A stretch of 64,000 nucleotides of DNA, from positions 496,001-560,000 of the forward strand of contig CAZXOK010000001.1 in NCBI GenBank assembly GCA_964642175.1. The letters run 5' to 3'. Origin of the DNA: JANQGG01 sp964642175. Its GTDB lineage: Bacteria; Bacteroidota; Chlorobiia; Chlorobiales; Chloroherpetonaceae. Of this stretch, positions 44,376-53,909 are shown piece after piece. The first letter of the stretch is position 1. Each line of letters starts with the position of its first letter. A program made the position numbers and the translations under genes. The notes beneath the pieces are model-generated. The model was not told the origin of the DNA, searched no databases, and saw only the letters and a program-made list of their open reading frames with translations.

Positions 44376-45356
44376 ATGGATAAAAATGTGATTTTAAGAC
44401 CGGTGTTTAACAGACCTGAGATGCTACAGCTTTCGATTGAGTATGAAATGGCTGCCAGAACACATGCCGGATTAGATAAAAATGCTTACCTCACCGTTTT
44501 TTTGGTGGAATACGGTGCTTTAAAACATACCCGGCAGTTGGTTAAGTCTTATCCCTTTCCCTCAGTAGCCCTTCATAGAAAGCGCCATTATGAGAATCTG
44601 AATTATCCGGACGCTTTTTTTAACGCCAAAAAGTATTTCCGCTATGGGCTAAGCCGAAACCTTATGGAAGGCATGAAGTTTGCTTTTGAGAAATCAGACG
44701 ATCATATCCTAATTATTGAGGATGATATTTTGATTCACAAAACATACTTTAACTACATGCAAACCTTGTTCAGGTTACAAACAGGACGGGCATTTACGTC
44801 AATTTCAGCCTCAAAGAACGGTATGTATGCCTGGCTGGTGAAATCGGCAACCACCGATAACTCGGGTGATGTGTCGCTTATCAGAAAAGGGCATGATTAT
44901 TCACCCTGGGGGCCGGCAATCAGTAAATGGTTTTTTGATGACTACGTGCGTGAGTATGCCAATGAAGCATATTATAACAATCAAAAGGACTTCATGAATC
45001 GCTTGGATCAGAAATACGCATCCTACATTCAGAAGGGTTATAAGTATCAAGAGCCAAAGCACCTTGAGCAGGCCGGTATGATCAACCGCTTAGTGGATGT
45101 GGCCATGATAGAGAAACAGGCCTATGTGCTGACTCCGGATATCGACAGGCAAATGCATATTGGCTTTTATGGCGCAAATCGCGGACGAAACAGGCTGAAA
45201 GGCTTTACATTTAAACAACGTGTTGAGTCGTTAAGAGCTATAATAGATCAGCAACGCATGTATGATGTGGCCAAACGAAAGCATCACAAAGATTACCGCT
45301 ATTTTAACGAGGCCTTAAATACCTGGGATGGCCAACTCACAATTGTAGATGAATAG
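44376..45356 (+). CDS. GT-A-type glycosyltransferase-like protein
   Basis: This 326-residue protein begins VILRPVFNRPEMLQLSIEYE and contains HILIIEDDILIHKTYF (about 110-125), whose EDD is a likely metal motif, and SPWGPAISKWFFDDYV. The wording resembles GT13-like or GT2-like GT-A enzymes of surface glycans, but I cannot place it in a known family. The C-terminal part is rich in His, Lys and Tyr. It is eight bases overlapped by the next gene. Confidence 0.65.
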   Translation: MDKNVILRPVFNRPEMLQLSIEYEMAARTHAGLDKNAYLTVFLVEYGALKHTRQLVKSYPFPSVALHRKRHYENLNYPDAFFNAKKYFRYGLSRNLMEGMKFAFEKSDDHILIIEDDILIHKTYFNYMQTLFRLQTGRAFTSISASKNGMYAWLVKSATTDNSGDVSLIRKGHDYSPWGPAISKWFFDDYVREYANEAYYNNQKDFMNRLDQKYASYIQKGYKYQEPKHLEQAGMINRLVDVAMIEKQAYVLTPDIDRQMHIGFYGANRGRNRLKGFTFKQRVESLRAIIDQQRMYDVAKRKHHKDYRYFNEALNTWDGQLTIVDE

Positions 45357-46509
45357 ATCATTGCGTATAGCCATAGATTTTAGGGCAAATTTGGGTTATT
45401 CGGGGATTTCTATTTACACACTCGAGCTTACCCATGCGCTCTTGAATGCCTCTGAAACGCAAACCTTTTATCTGGTAACAGCTTTCAAAAAAGCTAAGGT
45501 TTTAAAGCGATTTTTCAGAGAAGATCCACGCATCCATATTCAAGCCTCTTTTCCTCATTTGCTCACACTGGGTGCTGCATTTAAAAACTTGGTTCTTTCT
45601 GTGCATCATATCCTGTGGCGTTTAAAAGCAAATACCTATGATCTTGTCCATTTCACCGATCCAAATTTGTATGATTTGAACGTGAGCCATGGGGCAGTTA
45701 CATTTCACGATTTAATTCAGCTGTATGATGAGGATTATGACCACATTCGTGAAAATTTACAGCTAAACGATCATTATCGGAAAGTAACCCGCCATGCCCG
45801 GGTTATATTTGTCCCCACAGCCTTTGTAAAGCAAGAACTGGTAAGGTGGTTTGAGTGTGATGAACAAAAAATTCTGGTGACAGGTGAAGGCGCTAAAGAG
45901 AGCTTTAAACCGCTTAAGGCAATCCCGGATAAATTAGATGGCTATGGGATTGGAAAAAACGACCGGTTTTTTTTATATGTGGGCAGATTAGATAAACGCA
46001 AAAATATTCCCAGACTGCTGGAGTCCTTTAAAAACTTATGCTCGCAGACTTCCGCCAGTTTGAAACTCGTGATGGTTTCCGGCGGGTCGCAAAAACGGAT
46101 TGAAGAGTTGGAATCAGAGATCAGCACAAAAGGATTAGCCGGTGATGTTATTCATTTACAAAATCTAAATGATGTTGATCTGGCCATACTATATAATGCA
46201 GCGTTGGCCTTGGTACTTGTGTCGTTATCGGAAGGATTTGGATTGCCTGTTGTAGAGGCCATGCAGTGCGGCACGCCGGTTATTACATCCAATACAACTT
46301 CTTTGGCCGAAGTGGCCGGTGATGCCGCGATCACAGTAAATCCAGAAGATACAGAAGAGATCGGGCATGCCATGAAGCAGTTGCTTGAAGACACAGCACT
46401 TAGACAGAGTCTCAGAGATAAGGGTTTCCGTCAGGCCAAAGAGTATTCCTGGGAGAAAACAGCCCGATTAACTTTAAGTGGGTATGAAAAAGCCTTAAGT
46501 AATGCCTGA
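45349..46509 (+). CDS. Glycosyltransferase family 4
   Basis: The 386-residue GT-B protein begins SLRIAIDFRANLGYSGISIY, a start seen in mannosyltransferase-like GT4 enzymes. It has VTFHDLIQLYDEDYDHIREN, LYVGRLDKRKNIPRLLESF and LVSLSEGFGLPVVEAMQCGT (E-x7-E). Its start overlaps the previous gene by eight bases. The acceptor and sugar are unknown, but the N-terminal pattern suggests mannose or a similar hexose. Confidence 0.88.
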   Translation: MNRSLRIAIDFRANLGYSGISIYTLELTHALLNASETQTFYLVTAFKKAKVLKRFFREDPRIHIQASFPHLLTLGAAFKNLVLSVHHILWRLKANTYDLVHFTDPNLYDLNVSHGAVTFHDLIQLYDEDYDHIRENLQLNDHYRKVTRHARVIFVPTAFVKQELVRWFECDEQKILVTGEGAKESFKPLKAIPDKLDGYGIGKNDRFFLYVGRLDKRKNIPRLLESFKNLCSQTSASLKLVMVSGGSQKRIEELESEISTKGLAGDVIHLQNLNDVDLAILYNAALALVLVSLSEGFGLPVVEAMQCGTPVITSNTTSLAEVAGDAAITVNPEDTEEIGHAMKQLLEDTALRQSLRDKGFRQAKEYSWEKTARLTLSGYEKALSNA

Positions 46510-46526
46510 GATAGGCCCGAACATTT

Positions 46527-47699
46527 ATGACCCAGATCAAGCACATTGCCATACTCACCGATAACTTTCCACCTTGTTCCGGAGGTGGTATTGCCGAGTG
46601 GGCATTGGGCATTGCTGAAAATCTCTCTCAGTTGGATTTTGAAGTCAGCGTGCTCTCTCGATGGAAAAAACAAGTGCCCACAGATGATCATATTGGTAAA
46701 CCTTATACCCTGCATTGTATGTACGGACGCGACTGGAACAAGCGTCGGTTCTGGTTTGTCCTCTACTATTTATGGAAATTTCTCAAAACCCATCCCGATG
46801 CCCTTATACTGGCTACAACTTGGGAACTGGCCCACCCGATGGTGATTTTAAAACGCTTTTTCCCCGAGGCTAAGTATGTAGTGATTGCTCATGGGCGGGA
46901 AGTAACTAAGCTTAAGAAACCGAGTGAGCTTAAACCATTCAGAAAAACAATTCCTGGCGCTGTGTTAAGTGTTGCCGTTAGCCAATTTACTAAACAGGAG
47001 ATTTTGGATCGCTTAGGCACCAGTTATGCAAAAGTTGAGTTTCTTCCGAATGCCGTTAATACTGAGCGCTTTTATCCGACATCAGATTATGCGTCGATCC
47101 AAAAAAAGTTGGGTATAAAATCTGACAATAAAATTATCTTAACGCTTGCCCGGGTCATTGAACGAAAAGGCCATGATACGGTAATTCAGGCGCTGCCCAA
47201 AATCATTGCCAAACACCCCGAAACCCTTTATGTAATTGCCGGACCCTGGAAAGAACCGTTTTACAAGAAGCTTAAAAAGCTGATAGATGAGCTTGGTTTA
47301 GAAAAACATGTTATCTTTACCAGTTTTGTTGATGAACAGGATCTAAACCGATTTTACAGCCTGTGTGATGTTTATGTGATGGTAAGCCGGGTTTTGGAAA
47401 AAAGTGGCGACTCGGAAGGATTTGGGATCACATTTCTGGAAGCCAATGCGTGTTTATGCCCGGTAATCGGGAGCTATTCCGGCGGTATTCCCGATGCAGT
47501 TGAAGATGGGGTGAGTGGATTTCTGATCCAACCCGACGATCCTGAGGCGTTAAGCGAAAAAATTAACCTGTTGTTTGATGATCCGGATTTAAAAGAGAAC
47601 ATGGCCAGACAGGGACGAGAGCGTGTAGAGGCTCATTATACATGGAAAAAAATAACCAACTCGCTGGTTGAGCTTATTCAGCAAGCGTTAAAAGACTGA
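46527..47699 (+). CDS. Glycosyltransferase family 4, paralogue of the 39224 gene
   Basis: This 390-residue protein has AILTDNFPPCSGGGIAEWAL at the N-terminus, YVVIAHGREVTKLKKP, ARVIERKGHDTVIQALPKII, and SEGFGITFLEANACLCPVIG (E-x7-E). It matches the protein at 39224-40387 along its whole length, and both have the unusual ERKGHD and FGIT(Y/F)LEANAC motifs. It probably arose by duplication within the locus. It is 17 bases after the previous gene. Confidence 0.88.
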   Translation: MTQIKHIAILTDNFPPCSGGGIAEWALGIAENLSQLDFEVSVLSRWKKQVPTDDHIGKPYTLHCMYGRDWNKRRFWFVLYYLWKFLKTHPDALILATTWELAHPMVILKRFFPEAKYVVIAHGREVTKLKKPSELKPFRKTIPGAVLSVAVSQFTKQEILDRLGTSYAKVEFLPNAVNTERFYPTSDYASIQKKLGIKSDNKIILTLARVIERKGHDTVIQALPKIIAKHPETLYVIAGPWKEPFYKKLKKLIDELGLEKHVIFTSFVDEQDLNRFYSLCDVYVMVSRVLEKSGDSEGFGITFLEANACLCPVIGSYSGGIPDAVEDGVSGFLIQPDDPEALSEKINLLFDDPDLKENMARQGRERVEAHYTWKKITNSLVELIQQALKD

Positions 47700-47713
47700 A
47701 ACAGAATTATTGC

Positions 47714-48874
47714 ATGCGTCTTGTTTATCTCAATAAAGTATTTGTAGATAGCCCTCTGCCGGCCGTTAATTTCTCGATTGCCAATGCGTATGCCCTTGCC
47801 GAAGCCGGGGCGGAAACTTATTTACTGGTTCAAAAGAAAAATCCGAAGCTTTCGGCGTCGGATTTGCGTCAATCCTTTCAATTGAAGGCCTTGGATCATT
47901 TTCATGTAGAGTTATTCCTTGAAAAAAAGATCCTTGGTATTAAAACAAATCAATGGTTTTACCTGGCAGCTGTAAAGAAAATAAAGCAACTTCACAAGGA
48001 AAATCCATTGGATGTGGTGATCTCTCGCGATCCCGGTGCCTTGCCTTATCTGGATAAACTTCGTCAAAGTCTGGGTGTTAAAGTGTTTTATCAACCCCAT
48101 AATTTTTATGTAGATCTTTCGGTTCGTCCGGATGTTAATCCAACCAATGCACAGAAATATCATCTCCTGGAGAAGAAATACATTCCAAGGCTCAATGGAT
48201 TGCTGTGTTTGCAGGAAGCTCAGGCCGAATGGTTTCAAAAAGCATTCCCGGATCAGGTGGTTTTGGTCGCCAAACCCGGACTCCTGAGAACCAAGTCTTA
48301 CGCACCGGCAGGGTATTATCGAAAACTGATCGGATATGTTGGAAGCCTTCAACTCAAAAAAGGCATCAACACATTGCTCGAAGCATTTAAGATTCTCCTG
48401 CCTGATGGATTTAAAGTGATATTGGTTGGCGGGAGAAGCCAGCAGGAAATAGCTGAAGTGAAGCAACGAATCTTTGAACTTGGTCTGGAAGATAAAGTGC
48501 TCATCACAGGATGGGTTTCTTACGAACAAGTAGAAGTGTATTTAGAGAAAATATCGGTTGGGGTCATCCCTCTGACCGATGAGTTTTATAACCAGTATTT
48601 AACGGCGCCCAATAAATATTTCGATTATCTTTCACATGGCATACCCGTAGTTGCTTCCGACTTGCCATCACTCAGAAGTTTTTTAACACAGGACAAAGAA
48701 GGGTTATTTATCCCCACAGGAGATGCTGAAAAACTTGCCGAAGCTATTAAAACCATATTCCGCTCCGAAGATGCCTACAACGCTTATCGTGAAGCGGCCT
48801 ATGAAAAAGCCAAAGCGTATTTGTGGAAAGAACAAGCTGGAAAAATGCTGGAAATGATAGCCAGAACTAAATAA
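47714..48874 (+). CDS. Glycosyltransferase family 4
   Basis: The 386-residue GT-B protein begins MRLVYLNKVFVDSPLPAVNF. It has DVVISRDPGALPYLDKLRQS, VGSLQLKKGINTLLEAFKIL and TAPNKYFDYLSHGIPVVASD, where the usual E-x7-E glutamates are replaced by a PNKYFDYLSHG sequence typical of a GT4 subgroup. It is the last glycosyltransferase gene before the YfhO-type membrane protein. Confidence 0.82.
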   Translation: MRLVYLNKVFVDSPLPAVNFSIANAYALAEAGAETYLLVQKKNPKLSASDLRQSFQLKALDHFHVELFLEKKILGIKTNQWFYLAAVKKIKQLHKENPLDVVISRDPGALPYLDKLRQSLGVKVFYQPHNFYVDLSVRPDVNPTNAQKYHLLEKKYIPRLNGLLCLQEAQAEWFQKAFPDQVVLVAKPGLLRTKSYAPAGYYRKLIGYVGSLQLKKGINTLLEAFKILLPDGFKVILVGGRSQQEIAEVKQRIFELGLEDKVLITGWVSYEQVEVYLEKISVGVIPLTDEFYNQYLTAPNKYFDYLSHGIPVVASDLPSLRSFLTQDKEGLFIPTGDAEKLAEAIKTIFRSEDAYNAYREAAYEKAKAYLWKEQAGKMLEMIARTK

Positions 48875-48897
48875 TTACTTAAAAATCTAAAGTCTTT

Positions 48898-51471
48898 ATG
48901 GCTAAAAAAACCTCAAAAAAACCAAAGTCAGAAAAGCCTGTCCAGGAAAACATAAAGCACAATGTTGCTCAGAACCTGTTGGGGCAAGAGGATTTCAAGT
49001 TTGATCTCATGGCTGTTTTGGCGCTTTTAGCTATTGTGATCATATATTTTTGGCCGGTTCTTGTTGAAGGAAAACTCTTTCTCGTTCCGGATAATACCAC
49101 ATCTTTAGGCAATTCCACACTCTACAACCAGGCTAAAGAAGAAGGTATTTTTCCGTTATGGACGCCCTATATCTTTGGTGGTATGCCATCCTATGGCAGC
49201 TTAATGATGGCCGGGGATCGTTTCTACGATTTTATAAATCTAATCTCCTCGCGGGTTATCCGTGTTTTTGATTATGTGTTTGCCGATTCTTTAAGTACAA
49301 CCTACAGCGTGTATTATTTTTTCTTTGGGCTTGGCATGTATTTACTGCTCAGGCTGAAAAAAGCACCGCCGTTAATTGCGCTCTTCAGCGCAATCGGGGC
49401 TACACTTGCTACCCTGTCTTTGGTATGGATTGCCGTTGGGCATAACACAAAAATCATAGCAGTAGCCATTATCCCCTATTTGTTTTTAATGGCTGAACGC
49501 TTAAGGTTAAATACCAGCATCAAACAAACGCTTTTAAACACGGCTGTTCTGGCCGTGCTGTTTCAGTTTCTGTTTCGCTCCACCCATGTGCAAATGATCT
49601 ATTACACAGCCATGGCATTAGGGATCTTTTTTGTGTTTGAACTGATCTCAGCATTGCTCAAGAAAACACCAATTCAGGATTGGGGGCGAACACTTGGCGG
49701 TTTTGTAATCGCAGCCATTATTGGCATTTCTATGTCGGCAGATACCTACCTCTCGGTTTTGGATTATACCCCTTATTCGATACGCGGATCGGAGAGTATT
49801 ACCGTTAAATACCCCGATCTTTCGTCAGAGGCTAAAGTCGATCAGGCCACGGCCGGTTCAGGTCTTAGTTATGAGTATGCCACAAACTGGTCGTTTCCAC
49901 CTTCAGAAGTAATTACATTTTTTGTACCCTCATTTTTCGGTTACGGGGATCAGACATACTGGGGTGAGCAGCTCTTTACCCACTCGCCCAACTTTTTCGG
50001 AGCACTGATCATGGTGTTGGCTATCATTGGGTTTATTTATAATCGATCCAATCATTTTGTGCAGGCCTTAGGCTTAATTGGGGTGTTGGCGCTTTTGATC
50101 TCCTTTGGGAAGCATTTCTCCCTGGTATTTGATCTCTTATTCAACTATTTGCCTTTTTTTAACAAGTTTCGGGCACCCTCCATGATTCTTATCCTGGTGC
50201 AGATTTCTGCATGCATATTAGCCGGATTCGGGTTGAAATCACTGGTTGAACTTGTCGGAACAAAATCAGAAAAAGACATAAAATTATATACTTACCTGGC
50301 TCTTGGCTCAAGTGTGATCTTTGTTGCAACTGTTCCAGGAATATCCGTATTTGAGCAAAGCTATTACAGTGCCATTGCAAAAAGCAATCTTGGGAAACAG
50401 TTGCTGGCCCAATACGGCGCCCAGGTACCAAATGTAATAGAACGCTATTCGCAGCCGATTTTTGAAATGATGAAAACAGACCTGTTTATTACCATGTTTT
50501 TATTAACAGCGTTATTTACCGGCGTGCATTTCATGCTTCAGAAAAAAATCTCCCCTTTGGTTTTTCAGGCGGCGCTAATCCCGCTTTTGCTGGTTGATCT
50601 GTGGCGGGCCGATGCCAAGCTTTTAGATAACTTAAATGAGCCAAGAGAAAAACAGGCGTTCTTTAGCTCTACACCAGATGTTGAGTTTCTGAAAAATCAG
50701 CAGGAGCAGAGCGCATTCAGAATTTTGCCTCTCACACCGGATCGCAAATCCTCCTGGTATGCTTATTTCAGATTGGAATCTGTAGGTGGGTATCATGCGG
50801 CTAAAATGCGATTATACCAGGATTTAATTGAAGTTGTTGGTGGCGGGTCCACCGAATATCCAGCCTTTTACAAAAGCCCGGCTATGATGGATTTGCTCAA
50901 CATCCGGTATCTGATCTTAAATCAAAAAGCTTCACTGGCCGGATACACAGAAGTCTTTTCAAACGGCAGAACAATTTTGGAACGAAACAACTGGACACCA
51001 AGGGCCTGGTTCGTGGATTCAGTTGCAACCAAAGCGCCCAACGAGATATTAACAGCCATTAAAACTTCAGCGTTTGATCCGCAAAACACCGCCTATATTG
51101 ATGAGGAATTGACTGCCCAAATACAAAAACCCGATTCTCTCTCGACCATAACGTTAAAAGAGCGTGGACTTCATACCTTAAATTTTGATGTGAAAACATC
51201 AGATCAGCATTTCATGTTCATCAGCGAAATTTATTACCCCAAAGGGTGGGTATGCCGTATTGATGGAAACGAAGTGCCAATCATTAAAACAAATTATGCT
51301 TTTCGAGGGATTGTGGTTCCGGAAGGGGAACATAAGGTGGAATTATCCTTTGAACCGGCCTCTTTTGCTATTGGAAAAACCATCTCGTTAGTTTCGAATC
51401 TCTTGCTGACCCTGGTTTTTGGTTTTTTACTTTTTGATAAAATAAAACAGCGCAAAAACGCTAAGCCCTAG
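48898..51471 (+). CDS. YfhO-family multi-spanning membrane protein
   Basis: This 857-residue protein has a lysine-rich cytosolic N-terminus, then about 12-14 hydrophobic segments from residue 36 on. The first large loop carries PDNTTSLGNSTLYNQAK and LWTPYIFGGMPSYG. The C-terminal periplasmic part is soluble and beta-rich (YPKGWVCRIDGNEVPIIKTN). It closely resembles the YfhO-type GT-C-like proteins often found at the end of glycan loci, which are thought to glycosylate lipid- or wall-linked polymers with lipid-linked sugars. It follows the GT4 gene by 23 bases. Confidence 0.82.
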   Translation: MAKKTSKKPKSEKPVQENIKHNVAQNLLGQEDFKFDLMAVLALLAIVIIYFWPVLVEGKLFLVPDNTTSLGNSTLYNQAKEEGIFPLWTPYIFGGMPSYGSLMMAGDRFYDFINLISSRVIRVFDYVFADSLSTTYSVYYFFFGLGMYLLLRLKKAPPLIALFSAIGATLATLSLVWIAVGHNTKIIAVAIIPYLFLMAERLRLNTSIKQTLLNTAVLAVLFQFLFRSTHVQMIYYTAMALGIFFVFELISALLKKTPIQDWGRTLGGFVIAAIIGISMSADTYLSVLDYTPYSIRGSESITVKYPDLSSEAKVDQATAGSGLSYEYATNWSFPPSEVITFFVPSFFGYGDQTYWGEQLFTHSPNFFGALIMVLAIIGFIYNRSNHFVQALGLIGVLALLISFGKHFSLVFDLLFNYLPFFNKFRAPSMILILVQISACILAGFGLKSLVELVGTKSEKDIKLYTYLALGSSVIFVATVPGISVFEQSYYSAIAKSNLGKQLLAQYGAQVPNVIERYSQPIFEMMKTDLFITMFLLTALFTGVHFMLQKKISPLVFQAALIPLLLVDLWRADAKLLDNLNEPREKQAFFSSTPDVEFLKNQQEQSAFRILPLTPDRKSSWYAYFRLESVGGYHAAKMRLYQDLIEVVGGGSTEYPAFYKSPAMMDLLNIRYLILNQKASLAGYTEVFSNGRTILERNNWTPRAWFVDSVATKAPNEILTAIKTSAFDPQNTAYIDEELTAQIQKPDSLSTITLKERGLHTLNFDVKTSDQHFMFISEIYYPKGWVCRIDGNEVPIIKTNYAFRGIVVPEGEHKVELSFEPASFAIGKTISLVSNLLLTLVFGFLLFDKIKQRKNAKP

Positions 51472-51488
51472 ACTGTCCAATACTTGAT

Positions 51489-52664
51489 ATGACCCCTCAA
51501 CACCATAACACTCTTTCAGACAAGGATGAACTGATCCATACTTGTTTGTTACTGGCCCAACTTCCGAAAGTGGGTTCGCAACGCATTATTAAGCTCGTCG
51601 AACGCTTTGGCTCTTTGGATGGCATTAAACAAGTCGACCCCAAGGCTATTGCCAGTGTGGCCAATATTGGATCAGCGCTGGCTTATGATATTCTAACCAG
51701 CCTGAAATCACCCCAACAGATTGAAAAATTCAGTTCACAGGCAATGGGCCAGATGGAAAAAGCTACCCGGCTTAATGCCTCAATTGTAACCTATTGGGAC
51801 GAAGCCTATCCGGAGCTTTTGAAGGAAATTTACGACTCGCCGGCAATTTTATTTGTCAGAGGAACATGTTCGGTTCTGAAAAGGCCAATGATTGCGGTGG
51901 TTGGCACGCGCCATAACAGTGATTATGGAAAGCATATTACAGAGAACCTGTGTAAAGCCCTCTCTGAATCAGGTCTGCTGGTGGTCAGCGGCCTGGCTTA
52001 TGGTATCGATACCATCGCGCATAAGACTGCTGTCGAACTCAATTACCCCACAGTTGCAGTTTTAGCCGGAGGAATTGATTACATTTACACCGACCCGAAA
52101 GGCAAGCTGTATCCTAAGATCATAGAGCAGGGGGCATTGGTTTCAGAAGAATTAATAGGCACAAAAGCCACTTCTGATAAATTTCCCAAACGCAACCGGA
52201 TTATTTCGGGGTTAGCGCTGGGTACCCTGATTGTTGAGTCGGATGTAAATGGGGGAGCGTTAATTACAGCCAGCTATGCCCTGGATCAGAACCGTGAGGT
52301 TTTTGCCGTGCCTGGAAGCGTATTTTCAAAGAAATCCCGTGGCACTAATCTGCTCATCCAGGAGGGAAAAGCAAAACTGGTGCTTGGTGCCGAAGATATG
52401 TTATGTGAACTTTCCAGGGATGTTGCTCCAAAGACCGATGAGAACAAGCAAAACGACTTGCCACTTTTTACGCTGCCAGATAGCTTATCAAGCCATGAAA
52501 AAGCTATTTTAGAGCACTTTCATAACGAGGCGATTCATATCGATGAACTGGCCATTAAAACAGGGTTAGATATTTCAGAGTTGCTTGGCCTGTTGTTTGA
52601 ACTGGAATTAAAGGGATTGATTGAGCAATTACCCGGTAAAAATTTTCAGCGTAAATTACACTGA
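51489..52664 (+). CDS. dprA: DNA-processing protein DprA/Smf
   Basis: This 391-residue protein protects incoming single-stranded DNA and loads RecA. The Rossmann core has VVGTRHNSDYGKHITENLCK, SGLAYGIDTIAHKTAVEL, AGGIDYIYTDPKGKLYPKI, RIISGLALGTLIVESDVNGG and VFAVPGSVFSKKSRGTNLLI. A SAM-like helical domain precedes it, and a winged-helix domain (AIHIDELAIKTGLDISELLG) follows. It lies 17 bases after the YfhO gene. Confidence 0.93.
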   Translation: MTPQHHNTLSDKDELIHTCLLLAQLPKVGSQRIIKLVERFGSLDGIKQVDPKAIASVANIGSALAYDILTSLKSPQQIEKFSSQAMGQMEKATRLNASIVTYWDEAYPELLKEIYDSPAILFVRGTCSVLKRPMIAVVGTRHNSDYGKHITENLCKALSESGLLVVSGLAYGIDTIAHKTAVELNYPTVAVLAGGIDYIYTDPKGKLYPKIIEQGALVSEELIGTKATSDKFPKRNRIISGLALGTLIVESDVNGGALITASYALDQNREVFAVPGSVFSKKSRGTNLLIQEGKAKLVLGAEDMLCELSRDVAPKTDENKQNDLPLFTLPDSLSSHEKAILEHFHNEAIHIDELAIKTGLDISELLGLLFELELKGLIEQLPGKNFQRKLH

Positions 52665-52684
52665 ACCACAAAATTGAGCGTGTT

Positions 52685-53224
52685 ATGAAAAAGTTGATAT
52701 TATTGTTTTTGGTTGTCTTAATGGGTATGGGCAACCTGCAAGCCCAGCAAAAAATCGGGTATATCGACTCAGAGAAAATATTTTCCGAGTTACCTGAGTA
52801 TCAGGATGCCTTAAACAAGCTGCAAACCCAATCCATGGCATGGAAAAAAATAATAGCCCAGAAAAAAACCGCTCTTGATAGTCTTTTTAAAGATTACCAG
52901 TCTAAAGAAATTCTTTACACACAAGATATCAAAGCTGAAAAACAGCAGGCAATTGCTCTGAAAGAAAAAGAGATCACAACGTATCAAAATCAAAAATTTG
53001 GCGTAAATGGGGAGTATTTTTCAGAGCAATCAAAACTCATGAAACCAATTCAAACGAAGTTGTTCAATGCACTCAAAATGATTGCTGATGAAGAAGATTA
53101 CGATTTTATCTTTGACCGCTCGTCCGAAATGATGCTGCTTTATACTAACAGCAAATTCAACTTAACTCAAAAAGCACTGGAAATTTTAAAAGGGAATGTG
53201 ATTCTGGAAGACACATTAAATTAG
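52685..53224 (+). CDS. OmpH/Skp-like periplasmic chaperone (first of a tandem pair)
   Basis: The 179-residue protein has a signal peptide (MKKLILLFLVVLMGMGNLQA), then QQKIGYIDSEKIFSELPEYQ, the start of OmpH/Skp proteins, and a long coiled-coil (about 40-130) rich in Lys, Gln and Glu. The last part forms the beta-body (IADEEDYDFIFDRSSEMMLL). Skp guides unfolded outer-membrane proteins across the periplasm. The second copy starts 69 bases downstream. An AGCGTGTTATG-type start lacks a strong ribosome site. Confidence 0.86.
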   Translation: MKKLILLFLVVLMGMGNLQAQQKIGYIDSEKIFSELPEYQDALNKLQTQSMAWKKIIAQKKTALDSLFKDYQSKEILYTQDIKAEKQQAIALKEKEITTYQNQKFGVNGEYFSEQSKLMKPIQTKLFNALKMIADEEDYDFIFDRSSEMMLLYTNSKFNLTQKALEILKGNVILEDTLN

Positions 53225-53293
53225 GCGAAACCTAAAATCCTGATTATATTCGGCGAGTAAAATTTAATTAACTCAAAATTACAAGGCAAAACT

Positions 53294-53851
53294 ATGTTTC
53301 ACACAAAAGAAACCTTAAAAGGTTTTTTACCTAAAACACTTATTTTTCTTCTGCTTATCCTCACAACAGTCTCTTCAGTTTCTTTTGCTCAGAAATCTTC
53401 ACAGCGTATTGGTTATGTAGAATCAGAAAAGATTATCAGCCAGATGCCGGAAGCGAAAAATGCTGAAAAACGATTACAAAGCATTACCAAGCGTTGGGAT
53501 GCTGAATTCAATCAGCTTAAAAAAGATTATGAAGAAGCCATAGCTGATTATGAGCGTAAAAAAGCAACCATGACCGCAGCTGCCAAATCCAAAAAAGAAG
53601 GTGAAATAATCCAAAAACAACGAACCATCCAGGAATTTCAGGCTCAAAAACTTGGCCGTGGCGGTGAATACGAAAAACAACAAGCCGAATTGTTAAAACC
53701 TATTCGACAAAAAGTGATGTCAACCATCGAAAAAGTGGCTAAAAAGTATGGCTATTCTCTAATCCTCGAAAAGGGCGGTTTGGCTGGTGTTGTACTTTAT
53801 GGCGATAAAAAAGATGATTTGACATTTAAAGTTCTGGATGAATTAAAATAG
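53294..53851 (+). CDS. OmpH/Skp-like periplasmic chaperone (second of a tandem pair)
   Basis: This 185-residue protein has a hydrophobic signal peptide (LIFLLLILTTVSSVSFA), SQRIGYVESEKIISQMPEAK and a highly charged coiled-coil (40-140). It ends VAKKYGYSLILEKGGLAGVV. It shares the Skp layout with its upstream neighbour but they differ greatly in sequence. A good AAGG-type site precedes the ATG. A terminator follows directly. Confidence 0.86.
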   Translation: MFHTKETLKGFLPKTLIFLLLILTTVSSVSFAQKSSQRIGYVESEKIISQMPEAKNAEKRLQSITKRWDAEFNQLKKDYEEAIADYERKKATMTAAAKSKKEGEIIQKQRTIQEFQAQKLGRGGEYEKQQAELLKPIRQKVMSTIEKVAKKYGYSLILEKGGLAGVVLYGDKKDDLTFKVLDELK

Positions 53852-53873
53852 ACGGGAATCCATCAATATTTAA

Positions 53874-53909
53874 AAGCGTGTCTTGTATAAAGACGCGCTT
53901 CTTTTTTTT
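53874..53909 (+). terminator. Intrinsic terminator whose U-tract touches the lptC start codon
   Basis: AAGCGTGTCTT pairs with AAGACGCGCTT over 11 base pairs (one G-T) around a five-base loop, and C then eight Ts follow. The last T is base 53909 and the lptC ATG begins at 53910. The TTG that opens the longer lptC frame lies inside this hairpin. Confidence 0.8.

Noticed and set aside
47912..48529. 205-codon minus-strand ORF
   Set aside because: It is antisense to a clear GT4 gene with all expected motifs; the protein shows no family and its composition is that of a shadow frame.
53221..53235. TTAGG/CCTAA mini-hairpin after the first ompH gene
   Set aside because: Five pairs and no T-run; too weak for a terminator.
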